The position numbers were made by a program, and so were the translations under genes. Shown piece after piece: positions 16,425 through 26,528 of a stretch of 64,000 bases of DNA. Positions within the stretch are counted from its first letter, which is position 1, and each line of letters begins with the position of its first letter. The notes beneath the pieces were generated by a model. That model searched no databases, had not been told where the DNA came from, and saw nothing but the letters and a program-made list of their open reading frames with translations. The stretch lies in assembly GCF_002906655.1 (NCBI RefSeq), contig NZ_CP025795.1:2016001-2080000 (forward strand), written 5' to 3'. This DNA is from Vibrio hyugaensis (GTDB lineage: Bacteria > Pseudomonadota > Gammaproteobacteria > Enterobacterales > Vibrionaceae).

Positions 16425-18485
16425 ATGCAGCGCAAAAGGAATGGCAAAACATGGCTTATGGTCGCAATTGCGGCAGTGCTGATGTTGTCTTGCTATAGCG
16501 CCAGTAGAGAAATCGCCCGTCAATGGTTGAGTGTGCAAACTCAAACCGAAGCTCAACAAAAACTGCTCGACTATATCGGTGAAGTTCGTCGTGCACTTAA
16601 ACGCTTCTACCACTTACCTTACCTCGTCACCAACAATCCAGAAACCATCGCGTTTGTGAAAGGGAATCTGACTTATTACGAGCCATTGCAAACCCAACTG
16701 ACTCAACTCGATAAAGCTGCCAATACCGAAGGTTGGCTAATCCTGTCTAACTCTGGCGAAGTATTGGTCTCGAGTTTAATCGAAGAGCGCTTTAGCCTGT
16801 CTGACCGAAAAGCGATTGTGGAACAAATTCACAGTCAAGCCGGTGGTGTCTCTTTGGTGAACAAAACCAAAGGTTCAAGCCCCTTGTATTATCTGGCAGC
16901 CCCTATTTACGACGGTTTAGATATCGCGGGCATTGTAGTGGTGCAAATTAACCTAAGCTTGCTGACCGAACAGACCATTACCAGCCAAGACATCATCACG
17001 CTACAAAACCGACAACAACGCTTTTTCTTATCAAGCAGTTCTCTCTACAACGCTGATTGGTTTAACGAACCAAGCAACACCGTTCAATTAGAAACTCAAC
17101 GTTTGTACGACAACACCAATATCAACCTATGGACGCTCAATCAGCAACGCTATTTTGCGCACACCGTAAAGTTAGATGATTTGAATTGGTACGTAAGCTA
17201 CCTCACCCCTTCTCAGCCGATTCAACAAACCATCAATGTGATTGGTTGGAGCGTAGCAGCGCTGCTCTTATTGGTTGTATTACTCGTCATCATTGGCTTA
17301 CAACGCCGCCAAAAGCACATCAACCAACAAAGAATTCAAGCTCTGTTGGAAGAGTCTCAACGCCGCTTGAAACAGATGATCAATAAGACCCACGTTGGTT
17401 TGCTATTGATTGATGAACAAGGACAACTGTTCGATCTCAACCCAATGGCGAAGCGTTTGTTCTGTTTACCAGAAAGCGTCAATCGACATGCTTTTGCTTG
17501 GGAATTATTCGACGCAGGCAATCCCAATTCCACCACACTTAAGTTGCTCAAGGATTTACCTAAACATAAAGAGCTTGCAGAGATCAGTACGGTCGAAACC
17601 ATTGCCAGACGCAGTGACAGTAGCGTCTTCCCTGTCTTGTTCTCGCTGACCAGTTTCCCTTGGCATGGCGAACAGTATTTCCTTGCGACGATCATCGACA
17701 TCAGCAAGCGAAAAAAAGCCGAGCAATCGCTGCAACAAATCAACCAAGAACTGGCGCAGCGGGTAGAAGAGCGAACTCAAGCGCTAAAAGAAGCACAAAG
17801 CCAGTTGATTGAATCAAGCAAAATGGCCGCCTTGGGTCGCATGTCGAGCGCGATTACTCATGAACTTAATCAACCACTGACGGGCTTACGCACTCTTCTC
17901 ACGACAAATGAGCTATTGGCAGAACGTGGCGAAACAGAGATGATGAAAGCCAACAATGTGCTGGTGCAAAAACTGATTGATCGTATGGCGAGCATGACGA
18001 GCCAATTGAAGACGTTCGCCTACAACAAACCAGAAAGCCTACAAGCGATTTCTCTTACCTCCGCACTCGAAGAGACCTTACGCGTTTATCAATCCCAATT
18101 AGACAAGGTGGATGTGCGTGTTCGAGTTCCTCATGACTTACCTAACATCATGGGTGAAGAACAACGGCTGCTTCAGGTGCTCGGTAATCTTGTCTCGAAT
18201 GCGCTAGACGCAATGAACAACGCCACCAACCCGCAGCTCAACTTGATCGTCAACCCAACCGGTAATCAGGTCGAACTGATCGTCAGTGATAATGGCTGCG
18301 GCGTGTCGGATGAGATGCTCGAATCCATGTTCGAGCCCTTCCAAACCTCAAAGAAAATTGGTGAAGGATTGGGGCTGGGGTTAGCGATTACGGCCAACAA
18401 TATGCGTGATATGAACGGACATATTACCGTGCAAAAGAATGAACAAAATGGGCTGACTTTCACTTTATTGTTCAAATCAGCTTAA
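16425..18485 (+). CDS. DctB-like sensor histidine kinase
   Basis: A 686-residue membrane kinase. TM1 (about 9-26) and TM2 (about 272-292) flank a 245-residue periplasmic double-Cache-like sensor that is typical for organic acid sensing. A PAS domain (about 312-425) follows, with a short coiled coil (RVEERTQALKEAQSQLIESS). The H box SSAITHELNQPLTGLRTL has His479; the N box (GNLVSNALDAM) and G boxes (DNGCGV, GLGLGLAI) are intact. The start follows GGAGTCAGT. It pairs with the divergent DctD-type regulator. The ligand is likely the TRAP substrate, a C4 or C5 acid (inference). Confidence 0.88.
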   Translation: MQRKRNGKTWLMVAIAAVLMLSCYSASREIARQWLSVQTQTEAQQKLLDYIGEVRRALKRFYHLPYLVTNNPETIAFVKGNLTYYEPLQTQLTQLDKAANTEGWLILSNSGEVLVSSLIEERFSLSDRKAIVEQIHSQAGGVSLVNKTKGSSPLYYLAAPIYDGLDIAGIVVVQINLSLLTEQTITSQDIITLQNRQQRFFLSSSSLYNADWFNEPSNTVQLETQRLYDNTNINLWTLNQQRYFAHTVKLDDLNWYVSYLTPSQPIQQTINVIGWSVAALLLLVVLLVIIGLQRRQKHINQQRIQALLEESQRRLKQMINKTHVGLLLIDEQGQLFDLNPMAKRLFCLPESVNRHAFAWELFDAGNPNSTTLKLLKDLPKHKELAEISTVETIARRSDSSVFPVLFSLTSFPWHGEQYFLATIIDISKRKKAEQSLQQINQELAQRVEERTQALKEAQSQLIESSKMAALGRMSSAITHELNQPLTGLRTLLTTNELLAERGETEMMKANNVLVQKLIDRMASMTSQLKTFAYNKPESLQAISLTSALEETLRVYQSQLDKVDVRVRVPHDLPNIMGEEQRLLQVLGNLVSNALDAMNNATNPQLNLIVNPTGNQVELIVSDNGCGVSDEMLESMFEPFQTSKKIGEGLGLGLAITANNMRDMNGHITVQKNEQNGLTFTLLFKSA

Positions 18486-18620
18486 GTTGATATTGATTAC
18501 AAAATCATCATTAGAACTAGGCATCCCCGCTGTTTGAGAAAAACACGATCTCGATACAAGAATCCCTCCTTGACCTACACTATTCTCAAACAAATAAAAC
18601 GAATAACTTCCGAACGATAA

Positions 18621-20024
<1,404 letters not shown>

Positions 20025-20072
20025 GTTACTTGTCTAGATGTAAAGTGCATGTTTATTTAGATAGAAAACAAC

Positions 20073-20098
20073 AAAGCCCTGCAAACGCAGGGCTTTTC
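20073..20098. terminator. Bidirectional terminator between bglA and phoX
   Basis: Ten-base-pair stem AAAGCCCTGC / GCAGGGCTTT with loop AAAC, a TTCTT tail on the plus strand and TTGTTTT on the minus strand. Confidence 0.85.
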
Positions 20099-20131
20099 TT
20101 ATTCCCGATTTTCAGTCGTATGACCTATTGG

Positions 20132-22168
20132 TTAAACACCGATTTCACCACCGTCTTCACGGCGAATAACCACCGTCGCGGCACGTGGACGCAGTGTCAT
20201 CCCAGCAGGTGTTTCTTCTGCAGCATTGTCGCTGTATGGCCAGTTACCCGGGTGCTGGATGTTCACAAACAGCGATTTGTAATCTGGGCTGATGGTAAAG
20301 CCCGTTACTTCACAGCCGTTAGGGCCAACAAAGAAACGTTTCAATTCAGCTTGGTTTTCTGCACCGATCACTTCTTGTGTGCCGTTTTCATCCGTCAGTT
20401 TTGAAGGTACAACTGCAAGCATTTGGTCATTGGTGTAAGACGTCACTTCATCTGCACCGTTGTCCGTTTGAATCCATAGGATTCCGCGAGGGTCAAACGC
20501 TAAGCCGTCTGGGCTCGCAAACTGGTTAAGCTCGGTCAAGCTCGAACGGTTAGTGTCCGCATCACCGTTTGCTGGAGAACCAAACACAAAAATATCCCAC
20601 GTGAAGTCTGTTGCTGCTTCGCCTTCATCCCAACGGATTACGTGACCAAACTTGTTATTCAAACGTGGGTTTGCAGGGTTAGTTTCCTCTGTACGCTTAG
20701 TGTTGTTCGTTAGCGTCAGGTAAACCGAGCCTGTGAATGGGTCAACAGTACACCACTCAGGGCGGTCCATTGGTGTCGCGCCAACAAGGTCGGCTGCGCC
20801 CGCCGTATTCAGGATGATTTCTGCTAGAGAATTGAAGCTATCTGCCAAAGTACCACCAGAAACTGTCGTGCTGTCTAGCGTCAATGGTAACCAAGTACCA
20901 GAGCTGTCCTCGTTGAAGCGCGCCACATATAGCGTGCCTTCATCCATGTACTTGTCACCCATCGCCAAGCGGTTATCAGGGTTAGCATCCGCAGGATCCC
21001 ACGTTGCCGCAGATTCAAATTTGTATAGGTACTCAAAGCGAGAGTCGTGACCAGAGTAAAAGACCACTGGTTTGCCTTCTTCAAGCTTGCCGAATGTACA
21101 GCCTTCATGGCGGAAACGCCCCAGTGCAGTACGCTTCTTCGCACGTGAGTTTTGCGTGTAAGGGTCGATTTCAACAATGTAACCATGACCGTTCGCCTCG
21201 TTACGGTAATCGTCCAATGCGCTTGCGCCTGTTGGTTCTACATTGAATCGCGTGAATTCGTCCAAACGCTCTTCGGCATTACCCGCTAACGTTTCCCATA
21301 GGTAACGAGTGCTAGTGTCATCGACACCAATACGATCTTGTTCTTCAGTACGAACGCCAGCGTTAACGAAGTAACCCGGCCAATTCTCTTCACACGTTAG
21401 GTAAGTCCCCCAAGGCGTGAAACCATTACCACAGTTGTTCAGTGTACCGCGCGCTTGGCTGCCATCTTGTGAGAAGCGAGTTACGGTCAATTCTGTATTC
21501 GCGACAGGGCCAGAAAGATCCATGACTGTCGCGCCAGTGTAACGGCGGTTTAGTGGATCGGTATCCACCAACTTCCACATGTTGTCTTCAAGTTGAACGC
21601 GAACCACAGACACACCATGTGCGTTGATTTCTTTACGAACTTCATCGACGATAGTTCGCACACCGCCCACAGCTGTCGGACCGCTTGGGTGCAGAGCAGC
21701 GGTATCAATGTACTCATGGTTGATACACAACAAGCCGTCAGTGTCGCTGTCGTTTAGCGAGAAAAAGTGCATGCCGTCGTGGTGCATACCCAATGCATTC
21801 AGCTGGTCGGTACTTGTGTTGCTGCCGTCGTCTTTCCAAGCGTTACCTTGTGCGTTTAGAGGCGTCCCCCATGGCACCAATACTTGTGCTACGTAACCTT
21901 GCGGAATCGATACTGCATCCGTCAGAGAGCCCGGAATCGAATCAAAATTGAGGACTGCACTTGAAACGCCAGAACCACTCCCCGCAGAAGTGCCCGAGTC
22001 AGATGAGTTACACCCTGATAGACCAAATGCGCCAAAAGCGGTCATCGCACTGATACCTAGGCCACCTTTCAGGATACTGCGTCGAGATAGGCTCGCTTCC
22101 AGTACTTCTTCAAAAGGCTTGTTATTACTCTGGTTGTAACGCGTCGCGTCGAAGGTTTCCTTACTCAT
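20132..22168 (-). CDS. phoX: PhoX-family alkaline phosphatase (Tat-exported)
   Basis: 678 residues of the PhoX/DUF839 family, calcium- and iron-dependent periplasmic phosphatases. The N-terminus carries the twin-arginine motif SRRSILKGG (about residues 28-36), followed by a hydrophobic stretch and a lipobox-like LSGC. Inside are the PhoX blocks TPWGTYLTCEENWPGYF, YIVEIDPY, GRFRHEGCTFGKLEEGKPVVFYSGHD and PEWCTVDPFTGSVYLTLTNNT. The latter contain the metal and active-site acidic, cysteine and arginine residues of the family. It starts in front of a Pho-box-like site and a perfect TATAAT. Single gene. Phosphate starvation control through PhoB is expected. Confidence 0.93.
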   Translation of the reverse strand: MSKETFDATRYNQSNNKPFEEVLEASLSRRSILKGGLGISAMTAFGAFGLSGCNSSDSGTSAGSGSGVSSAVLNFDSIPGSLTDAVSIPQGYVAQVLVPWGTPLNAQGNAWKDDGSNTSTDQLNALGMHHDGMHFFSLNDSDTDGLLCINHEYIDTAALHPSGPTAVGGVRTIVDEVRKEINAHGVSVVRVQLEDNMWKLVDTDPLNRRYTGATVMDLSGPVANTELTVTRFSQDGSQARGTLNNCGNGFTPWGTYLTCEENWPGYFVNAGVRTEEQDRIGVDDTSTRYLWETLAGNAEERLDEFTRFNVEPTGASALDDYRNEANGHGYIVEIDPYTQNSRAKKRTALGRFRHEGCTFGKLEEGKPVVFYSGHDSRFEYLYKFESAATWDPADANPDNRLAMGDKYMDEGTLYVARFNEDSSGTWLPLTLDSTTVSGGTLADSFNSLAEIILNTAGAADLVGATPMDRPEWCTVDPFTGSVYLTLTNNTKRTEETNPANPRLNNKFGHVIRWDEGEAATDFTWDIFVFGSPANGDADTNRSSLTELNQFASPDGLAFDPRGILWIQTDNGADEVTSYTNDQMLAVVPSKLTDENGTQEVIGAENQAELKRFFVGPNGCEVTGFTISPDYKSLFVNIQHPGNWPYSDNAAEETPAGMTLRPRAATVVIRREDGGEIGV

Positions 22169-22195
22169 GGTGTTGCTTTCCCAGTGTTAGGTTGA

Positions 22196-22241
22196 ATTAT
22201 AGGTTTGTGAGCGAGGGAAGTTTGGAAGAGAAAAGTGACAG
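22196..22241 (-). promoter_or_regulatory. phoX promoter with PhoB-box-like repeat
   Basis: On the minus strand CTGTCAC-TTTT-CTCTTCC (from 22241 to 22224) follows the 7-4-7 pattern of a Pho box. The first repeat is near perfect and the second weak. A perfect TATAAT (complement of 22196-22201) follows about 22 nt downstream. Confidence 0.5.
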
Positions 22242-22378
22242 AACTAGTCTATCTTTATGAACTTTGTGTTTAGAAAATGTTATAAATCCTCCCTCTATTC
22301 TATGTACTTTCGATTTTGCTTGGGCTGAGCTAGATTTGGAGGTATAAGGTTTACTCAAATCATCTACGAGAAATAATC

Positions 22379-22717
22379 ATGAAACTAGATAAAATCGATA
22401 ACAAAAATCGTCGTCTTCGCAAGAAGCTGTTCCTAGGCGAATTCGCAATCCTAGGTTTTGAGATCAGCTGTGAGACTGACATCAACGACTTTGACCGTTA
22501 CGATGCATTCGTTGATGAGTTTATCGACTACATTGATGGCCTAAACCTTTGCTTCGGTGGCGGCGGTCTAGAGCTGTTTGAAGGCTTCCTATGTTCAACA
22601 GAGCGTTACGAAAGCGCAACTGAAGAACAAAAAGCACAGGTTCTAGCTTGGCTACAAGCTCGCCCAGAAGTAAGCAGCGCAAAAGCTGGCGAACTGGTTG
22701 ACGCAAACTACCTGTAA
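22379..22717 (+). CDS. yggL: YggL (DUF469) 50S ribosome-associated protein
   Basis: 112 residues with NRRLRKKLFLGEFAILGFEI near the N-terminus and GGGGLELFEGF in the middle, which match the YggL family (RSRRLRKKMHxDEFQxLGF and the glycine-rich strand). E. coli YggL binds the large ribosomal subunit. The gene is acidic overall with a basic start, lies divergent from phoX and ends in a UUCG-loop terminator. The family call is good; the exact role in vibrios is not known. Confidence 0.85.
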   Translation: MKLDKIDNKNRRLRKKLFLGEFAILGFEISCETDINDFDRYDAFVDEFIDYIDGLNLCFGGGGLELFEGFLCSTERYESATEEQKAQVLAWLQARPEVSSAKAGELVDANYL

Positions 22718-22761
22718 TTACGGAATCACTCTGTAACAAACAGAGTTGAGCAAGTAATGAG

Positions 22762-22790
22762 AAAGCTGGTCTTCGGACTGGCTTTTTTGC
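22762..22790 (+). terminator. Terminator of yggL
   Basis: Ten-position stem AAAGCTGGTC / GACTGGCTTT (two G-T pairs) capped by a TTCG tetraloop, with a T6 tail. Confidence 0.8.
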
Positions 22791-22921
22791 ATTTAAGGCT
22801 ATGGTTTTGTGCTGAAATGATGAAGCTAGAAAGAGTGGAACGTTTGGCTGTTTTGGAAGCTTTGTTTAGGAAAGCAGGAAGCTTAGAGTCTTGGAAAGTA
22901 TGGATGTGCTAGATAATTTTA

Positions 22922-22963
22922 GAGCTGGCATTTTATGGAAGGTTATCCGTCCATTGCCAGCTC
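22922..22963 (-). terminator. Long hairpin downstream of the 28-codon ORF
   Basis: Perfect 9-bp outer stem GAGCTGGCA / TGCCAGCTC with an inner ATGGA..TCCAT pairing, followed on the minus strand by TAAAATT. Probably the 3' end of the small transcript read from 23.1 kb. Confidence 0.55.
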
Positions 22964-22984
22964 AGTGCCATTGAGTATGGTTTA

Positions 22985-23071
22985 CTATGCTTTTTTAGCA
23001 GTCTCAGTCTTTGTGTCTTTCCAGTATTGGATTCGAACACGATGTAGCTGAGCTCTTCTCATCTTTTTCAT
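22985..23071 (-). CDS. Putative 28-residue basic small protein
   Basis: ATG preceded by GAGGGAGATTGCT, a strong ribosome binding site for so short a frame. The peptide starts MKKMRRAQLHRVRIQYW and ends KTETAKKA, giving a high positive charge with no membrane helix. A TATATAGAT -10-like sequence lies just upstream, and a stable hairpin follows the stop codon within about 25 nt, so promoter, RBS, ORF and terminator form a compact unit. I do not recognise the family. It could also be a regulatory RNA with a short ORF. Confidence 0.5.
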   Translation of the reverse strand: MKKMRRAQLHRVRIQYWKDTKTETAKKA

Positions 23072-23413
23072 AGCAATCTCCCTCATCTATATAGGTAACG
23101 CTCATCTTGAGCTTATTGTCTAAGGTTGTATTCCTCTTCAATCTATCGAGGAACGAATCAATTAACCGTGACTAATTTCACAACATAATGATAAAAGTAG
23201 AAGCGTTGCAGTCATTTTTTGACCAGTAAAGCTGCTTTTATCTTGTTGATACGGTCAACTTACTCATCACTTATGACAGAAATATGGCAATCAAGTTCCC
23301 AATTTTACCTGTCATCGAATCTTAATAACGATTCTTAGATAACCTAGCAAATAATATACCAGTTGCACATAAATTCCAGTTTAGTACACAACAAAAGTAC
23401 GCACATGCTCAAA
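23072..23413. other. Intergenic, no gene seen
   Basis: AT-rich stretch between the small ORF and the convergent-side end of the AraC gene. Apart from the promoter-like sequence of the small ORF I see no conserved structure. Confidence 0.5.
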
Positions 23414-24280
23414 CTAAGGTTGGATTCGCTGCTGGTAATGCTGTCGGTAATCTCTCGGAGTCAGTCCCTTGTAGGTTTTAAAGTGGCGATTAAACAAAGC
23501 TTGATTGCGATACCCAACTCGCTCAAACACAATTCCTATTGGTAACTCCGTCGATTGCAACAAATCCGCGGCATGGTTGATTCGTAGCTTCATCAAGCGT
23601 TGGCTAAACGGTTCTTTAAAGTGCTTTTGAAACAATCGTGTGACCGCACTTTCACTCAACGACAAGTAATTGGCTAAATCGGCCAATGTCACCTTGCTGG
23701 CAAAATGCTGCTCAAGATACGCATTCACACTTGCGACGCGCTCTCTTTCTTGTTGCTCGTGTTCACTCATCGAAAGATAAGAATGCGTCATCAAGGTTTT
23801 TGCCGCTTCGTCATGGGCAACCAAAGATAGGATATGAATGAATCTCGACAATTGCTCCATCGCGGGCACTTTCATCAACTCTTGCAGAAGATCCACGACT
23901 TGCTGTGCAGTCCTCTCAGAGAACACCACTCCTTTATTTGCGGCTTTCAACAACGGGTCCAGTTTGCGTAACTCAGTACAATAGAACATTAGGTTCGCGA
24001 TCCACTCACGCTTAAACCAAATCACATGAGTCTCGCAGTTGCTTTCTACCAACGTGGAGTGAATAGAGTGAGGCACACCGGGCGCAATTAACAGCATCTG
24101 GTTGTGGGTCACCTCTAGCTCGTGATGCCCAATGTGTAAGATTCCAGTAAAGTGGCGGTGGATAACCAACTCAAAAACGTCATCGTGAAAATGAAAATCG
24201 TATTCTTTCGCTGGTTCATCAATACGACGGTAGCGCCAAGAAAAACCAGGCCTTTGCGGTACTTTTTCGATGTGCGCCAT
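23414..24280 (-). CDS. AraC-family transcriptional regulator
   Basis: 288 residues. An N-terminal cupin-like sensing domain is marked by EYDFHFHDDVFELVIHRHFTGILHIG and PGVPHSIHS. The C-terminal AraC double HTH (about 190-285) carries VTLADLANYLSLSESAVTRLFQKHFKEPFSQRLMKLRINHAADLL and IGIVFERVGYRNQALFNRHFKTYKGLTPRDYR. The start at 24280 (MAHIEKVPQ) has GGGGTATCAA upstream and begins at the domain; a longer frame to 24316 has no such site. The histidine-rich cupin could bind a sugar or metal. The target is unknown; the adjacent 81-codon gene is divergent and may be regulated by it. Confidence 0.88.
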   Translation of the reverse strand: MAHIEKVPQRPGFSWRYRRIDEPAKEYDFHFHDDVFELVIHRHFTGILHIGHHELEVTHNQMLLIAPGVPHSIHSTLVESNCETHVIWFKREWIANLMFYCTELRKLDPLLKAANKGVVFSERTAQQVVDLLQELMKVPAMEQLSRFIHILSLVAHDEAAKTLMTHSYLSMSEHEQQERERVASVNAYLEQHFASKVTLADLANYLSLSESAVTRLFQKHFKEPFSQRLMKLRINHAADLLQSTELPIGIVFERVGYRNQALFNRHFKTYKGLTPRDYRQHYQQRIQP

Positions 24281-24447
24281 TTGATACCCCACAAGATAGT
24301 ATTGTTTCACGCGCAAATAATATCAGTATTACGAGCATTTTATTCATCACGCCTCAATAGTATTGATATTGAGCGGCATACTATCAACTAAGCCTCATCA
24401 CGCTCCTTATTCTTCTCTTGTAAAGACAAGCTAACTAAGGAGCTTTT

Positions 24448-24693
24448 ATGAGTAACTTTAAAACCAAGCTACGCCAGATCATGCAAAAAACTCGTGATGA
24501 GTGGGCTGCGTTTGCGATAAAAGAAATGGGGATTTCATCCAATACCATCGCCAAATCTTATGGCTACAAGTCGAGTTGTGATCTTGAGCAAACTCTTAAA
24601 CAAGACGATAAAGACGCCGATTCGTACATTCGCTCGTCACCTTGTGCGAGATCTCTCACAAGCGATGTAAGCAAATCGACCATTTTTGACTAA
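24448..24693 (+). CDS. Small hypothetical protein, 81 residues
   Basis: The start is well supported (CTAAGGAGCTTTT upstream). The sequence KTRDEWAAFAIKEMGISSNTIAKSYGYKSSCDLEQTLK suggests a short helical, possibly HTH-like fold, followed by an unstructured serine-rich tail. No signal peptide. It is divergent from the AraC regulator by 167 nt and lies about 130 nt before the CsrB-type RNA. I do not recognise the family. Confidence 0.6.
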   Translation: MSNFKTKLRQIMQKTRDEWAAFAIKEMGISSNTIAKSYGYKSSCDLEQTLKQDDKDADSYIRSSPCARSLTSDVSKSTIFD

Positions 24694-24785
24694 GAACAAA
24701 TCGAACAACAAACCTAACTAACTGAAAATTAATAATTATCCTTTTTTAAGCAATATTCGCTGCCAAAGTTTTTTTACCTCGCTGA

Positions 24786-24814
24786 TTGAGAGTAATCAGC
24801 AAAACAACAATACT
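24786..24814 (+). promoter_or_regulatory. Promoter of the CsrB-type sRNA
   Basis: TTGAGA (24786-24791), 17-nt spacer, AATACT (24809-24814). An imperfect palindrome CTGATT..AATCAG overlaps the -35. A TGTAAGC half-site resembling the UvrY/VarA box lies at 24666-24672, about 155 nt upstream of the start. Confidence 0.55.
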
Positions 24815-24820
24815 AAGTGT

Positions 24821-25110
24821 GTCGACAGGATGTTGGCGGGAACAGGAAAAAAGCCTAAAGGATTGGGTATCTTCAGGATGAAGATTTGATAGCTTAGGAT
24901 GAGTTGTCAGCAAGGATGTAGTTAAGCTCTAGGATAGAGTTCGCCCGTCAGGATGATAGGCAAGAATGGACACCGCTAGGAAGGCGATGAACAAGGAACT
25001 CGGTTAAAGGACTTAGCCACAATCAAGGATAGATGCAGGGAGCACCTATTAGTAGCCGGATTGCTGCGAAAAAGAATAAGCCCCGTCTGGGAAACCAGGC
25101 GGGGTTTTAT
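24821..25110 (+). ncRNA. csrB: CsrB/CsrC-family regulatory RNA (CsrA sponge)
   Basis: An approximately 290-nt region without an ORF that is packed with about 16 GGA motifs, mostly as AGGAT or AGGA spaced every 12-20 nt, many in small hairpin loops. Such repeats are the CsrA-binding sites of CsrB-type RNAs, which sequester CsrA and thereby control carbon storage, motility and quorum-sensing output. A promoter precedes it, and the 3' end is a classical terminator (CCCCGTCTGG / CCAGGCGGGG, then TTTTATTTT). Vibrios carry several such RNAs (CsrB, C, D); which one this is cannot be told. 3' end position is approximate. Confidence 0.85.
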
Positions 25111-25113
25111 TTT
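25080..25113 (+). terminator. Terminator of the CsrB-type RNA
   Basis: Stem CCCCGTCTGG / CCAGGCGGGG with a GAAA loop and a TTTTATTTT tail. Confidence 0.88.
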
Positions 25114-25220
25114 GCCTGTCATTTACCATCCTCCTCTGCGTTATTCCACGCATCATGCTATTATTTCTACACTTTCTCTCGAAACGCTTTCTTTAATAAA
25201 CGCTGAGCAAACAACGTCCT

Positions 25221-26120
25221 ATGCTTAATCCAGTTTGGTTACACACATTCAAAACTCTTGTCGAAGTCGGCCACTTTACTCAGACAGCAGAAAAGCTCTA
25301 TATGACTCAGCCCGGTGTCAGTCAGCACATCAAAAAGCTAGAGCAAGCTTGTCAGCACCCATTGATTAAGCGCGAGAACAAAAGCTTTGAGCTGACAGAG
25401 CAAGGCCGAATGGTGTATGCCTACGCGTTAGAGTTGGAAGAGAAAGAGAAAAACTTACTGGAAGATCTGAGCTTCGATGATCCTTTTGCAGGTCATTGCA
25501 AGCTGGCTTGTTCCGGAGCACTTGCCTTGATGCTGTTTGATCCACTGCTTGAAAAACAAACCCAGCATCGCGGATTGTCGATTCACTTGGAAGCGGCACC
25601 AAACCAGTCGATTCTAAATGGGGTTGCTGACGGCCGTATTGATATGGGCATCGTGACTTACTCTCCCAACAAGAGTGTTTTCCAAAGTGAACAAATTGGC
25701 AGAGAAGCGCTGTGTTTGATCTTACCAAAGTCCTATCATGGAAAAACGTTAACACCTGAGCTGCTTCGAAGTTGCGGCGTGATTGGTCACCCTGATGCTG
25801 AACATTATATGACGTTGTTTTTCGACCAATGTGCAGAGCCTTTACTCAAAGAGATCAAGGTCAGTGACATGCCATTATCGGGCTACGTTAACCAACTCAG
25901 TCAGATTCTATTGCCCGTCAGCAAAGGACTGGGTTTTACCGTTTTGCCCTACAGTGCGGTGGAAAGCTTTCCATTAAGAGAAGAGTTGTATGTGGCTGAG
26001 TTAAAACAACCAGTATACGAAGATTTGTTTTTGGTGAGAAAACGCAGCCGCACTCTGCCGCTGCGATACCAGACCATCAAAGAAGTATTATTGGATGTGA
26101 TTGGTGGGGCTCATCAATGA
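25221..26120 (+). CDS. LysR-family transcriptional regulator
   Basis: 299 residues. The N-terminal winged HTH (about 1-65) reads LHTFKTLVEVGHFTQTAEKLYMTQPGVSQHIKKLE, the LysR signature. The remainder is the periplasmic-binding-protein-like effector domain, with a hydrophobic core (GRIDMGIVTYSP). No neighbouring divergent target gene is evident: the sRNA lies upstream and the DUF5329 gene converges and overlaps its last 33 nt. The effector is unknown. Confidence 0.9.
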   Translation: MLNPVWLHTFKTLVEVGHFTQTAEKLYMTQPGVSQHIKKLEQACQHPLIKRENKSFELTEQGRMVYAYALELEEKEKNLLEDLSFDDPFAGHCKLACSGALALMLFDPLLEKQTQHRGLSIHLEAAPNQSILNGVADGRIDMGIVTYSPNKSVFQSEQIGREALCLILPKSYHGKTLTPELLRSCGVIGHPDAEHYMTLFFDQCAEPLLKEIKVSDMPLSGYVNQLSQILLPVSKGLGFTVLPYSAVESFPLREELYVAELKQPVYEDLFLVRKRSRTLPLRYQTIKEVLLDVIGGAHQ

Positions 26121-26432
26121 TGTTAGCCACTCTTCGCTGGTAATGCGTTTATCTTGGCAATCCACCCAATATGGTTTGCCAGATAACCAGCTCTTTGACG
26201 CAACCTCTTTTATAAACACATCTACAGAATCAACGTCATCTTTGGCGTAATCCCATTTATTGCGCATGTGTTCTGCCGCTTCTTGATTAGTGTACGCCTT
26301 GCCGTTGCGGATAAAGGTGCAAGAGGATTGCTCAACTCGCTTTATCAACGTCGAGATATCTTGCTCTACCCCTGCTAGTGCAAAGGTAGGCAGAATGCTT
26401 AATGTAAGTAACAGCGTCCACTTTGCTTTCAT
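26088..26432 (-). CDS. DUF5329 (YfeK-like) periplasmic protein
   Basis: 114 residues with a signal peptide (MKAKWTLLLTLSILPTFALAG) and the block SSCTFIRNGKAYTNQEAAEHMRNKWDYAK, which matches the YfeK/DUF5329 family (SGCTFIRNGxxxxxxEAAEHLRxKxxYA). A second cysteine in WVDCQD may pair with the first. The start at 26432 is chosen to place the signal peptide first; AAGGATAAAG lies upstream. Its 3' end overlaps the LysR gene by 33 nt tail to tail. Function unknown. Confidence 0.8.
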   Translation of the reverse strand: MKAKWTLLLTLSILPTFALAGVEQDISTLIKRVEQSSCTFIRNGKAYTNQEAAEHMRNKWDYAKDDVDSVDVFIKEVASKSWLSGKPYWVDCQDKRITSEEWLTSLMSPTNHIQ

Positions 26433-26528
26433 TGCATCTTTATCCTTAGCCCTGACCACGTAACTACTACCAAGTAACTACTAATAAGTGACTTAACTAT
26501 TCTGGTGTTTGGCTGTTTAGCTCAGCCA

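Noticed and set aside
20030..20404. 124-codon plus-strand frame after bglA
   Set aside because: It crosses the terminator and runs antisense to the phoX 3' end; a shadow frame.
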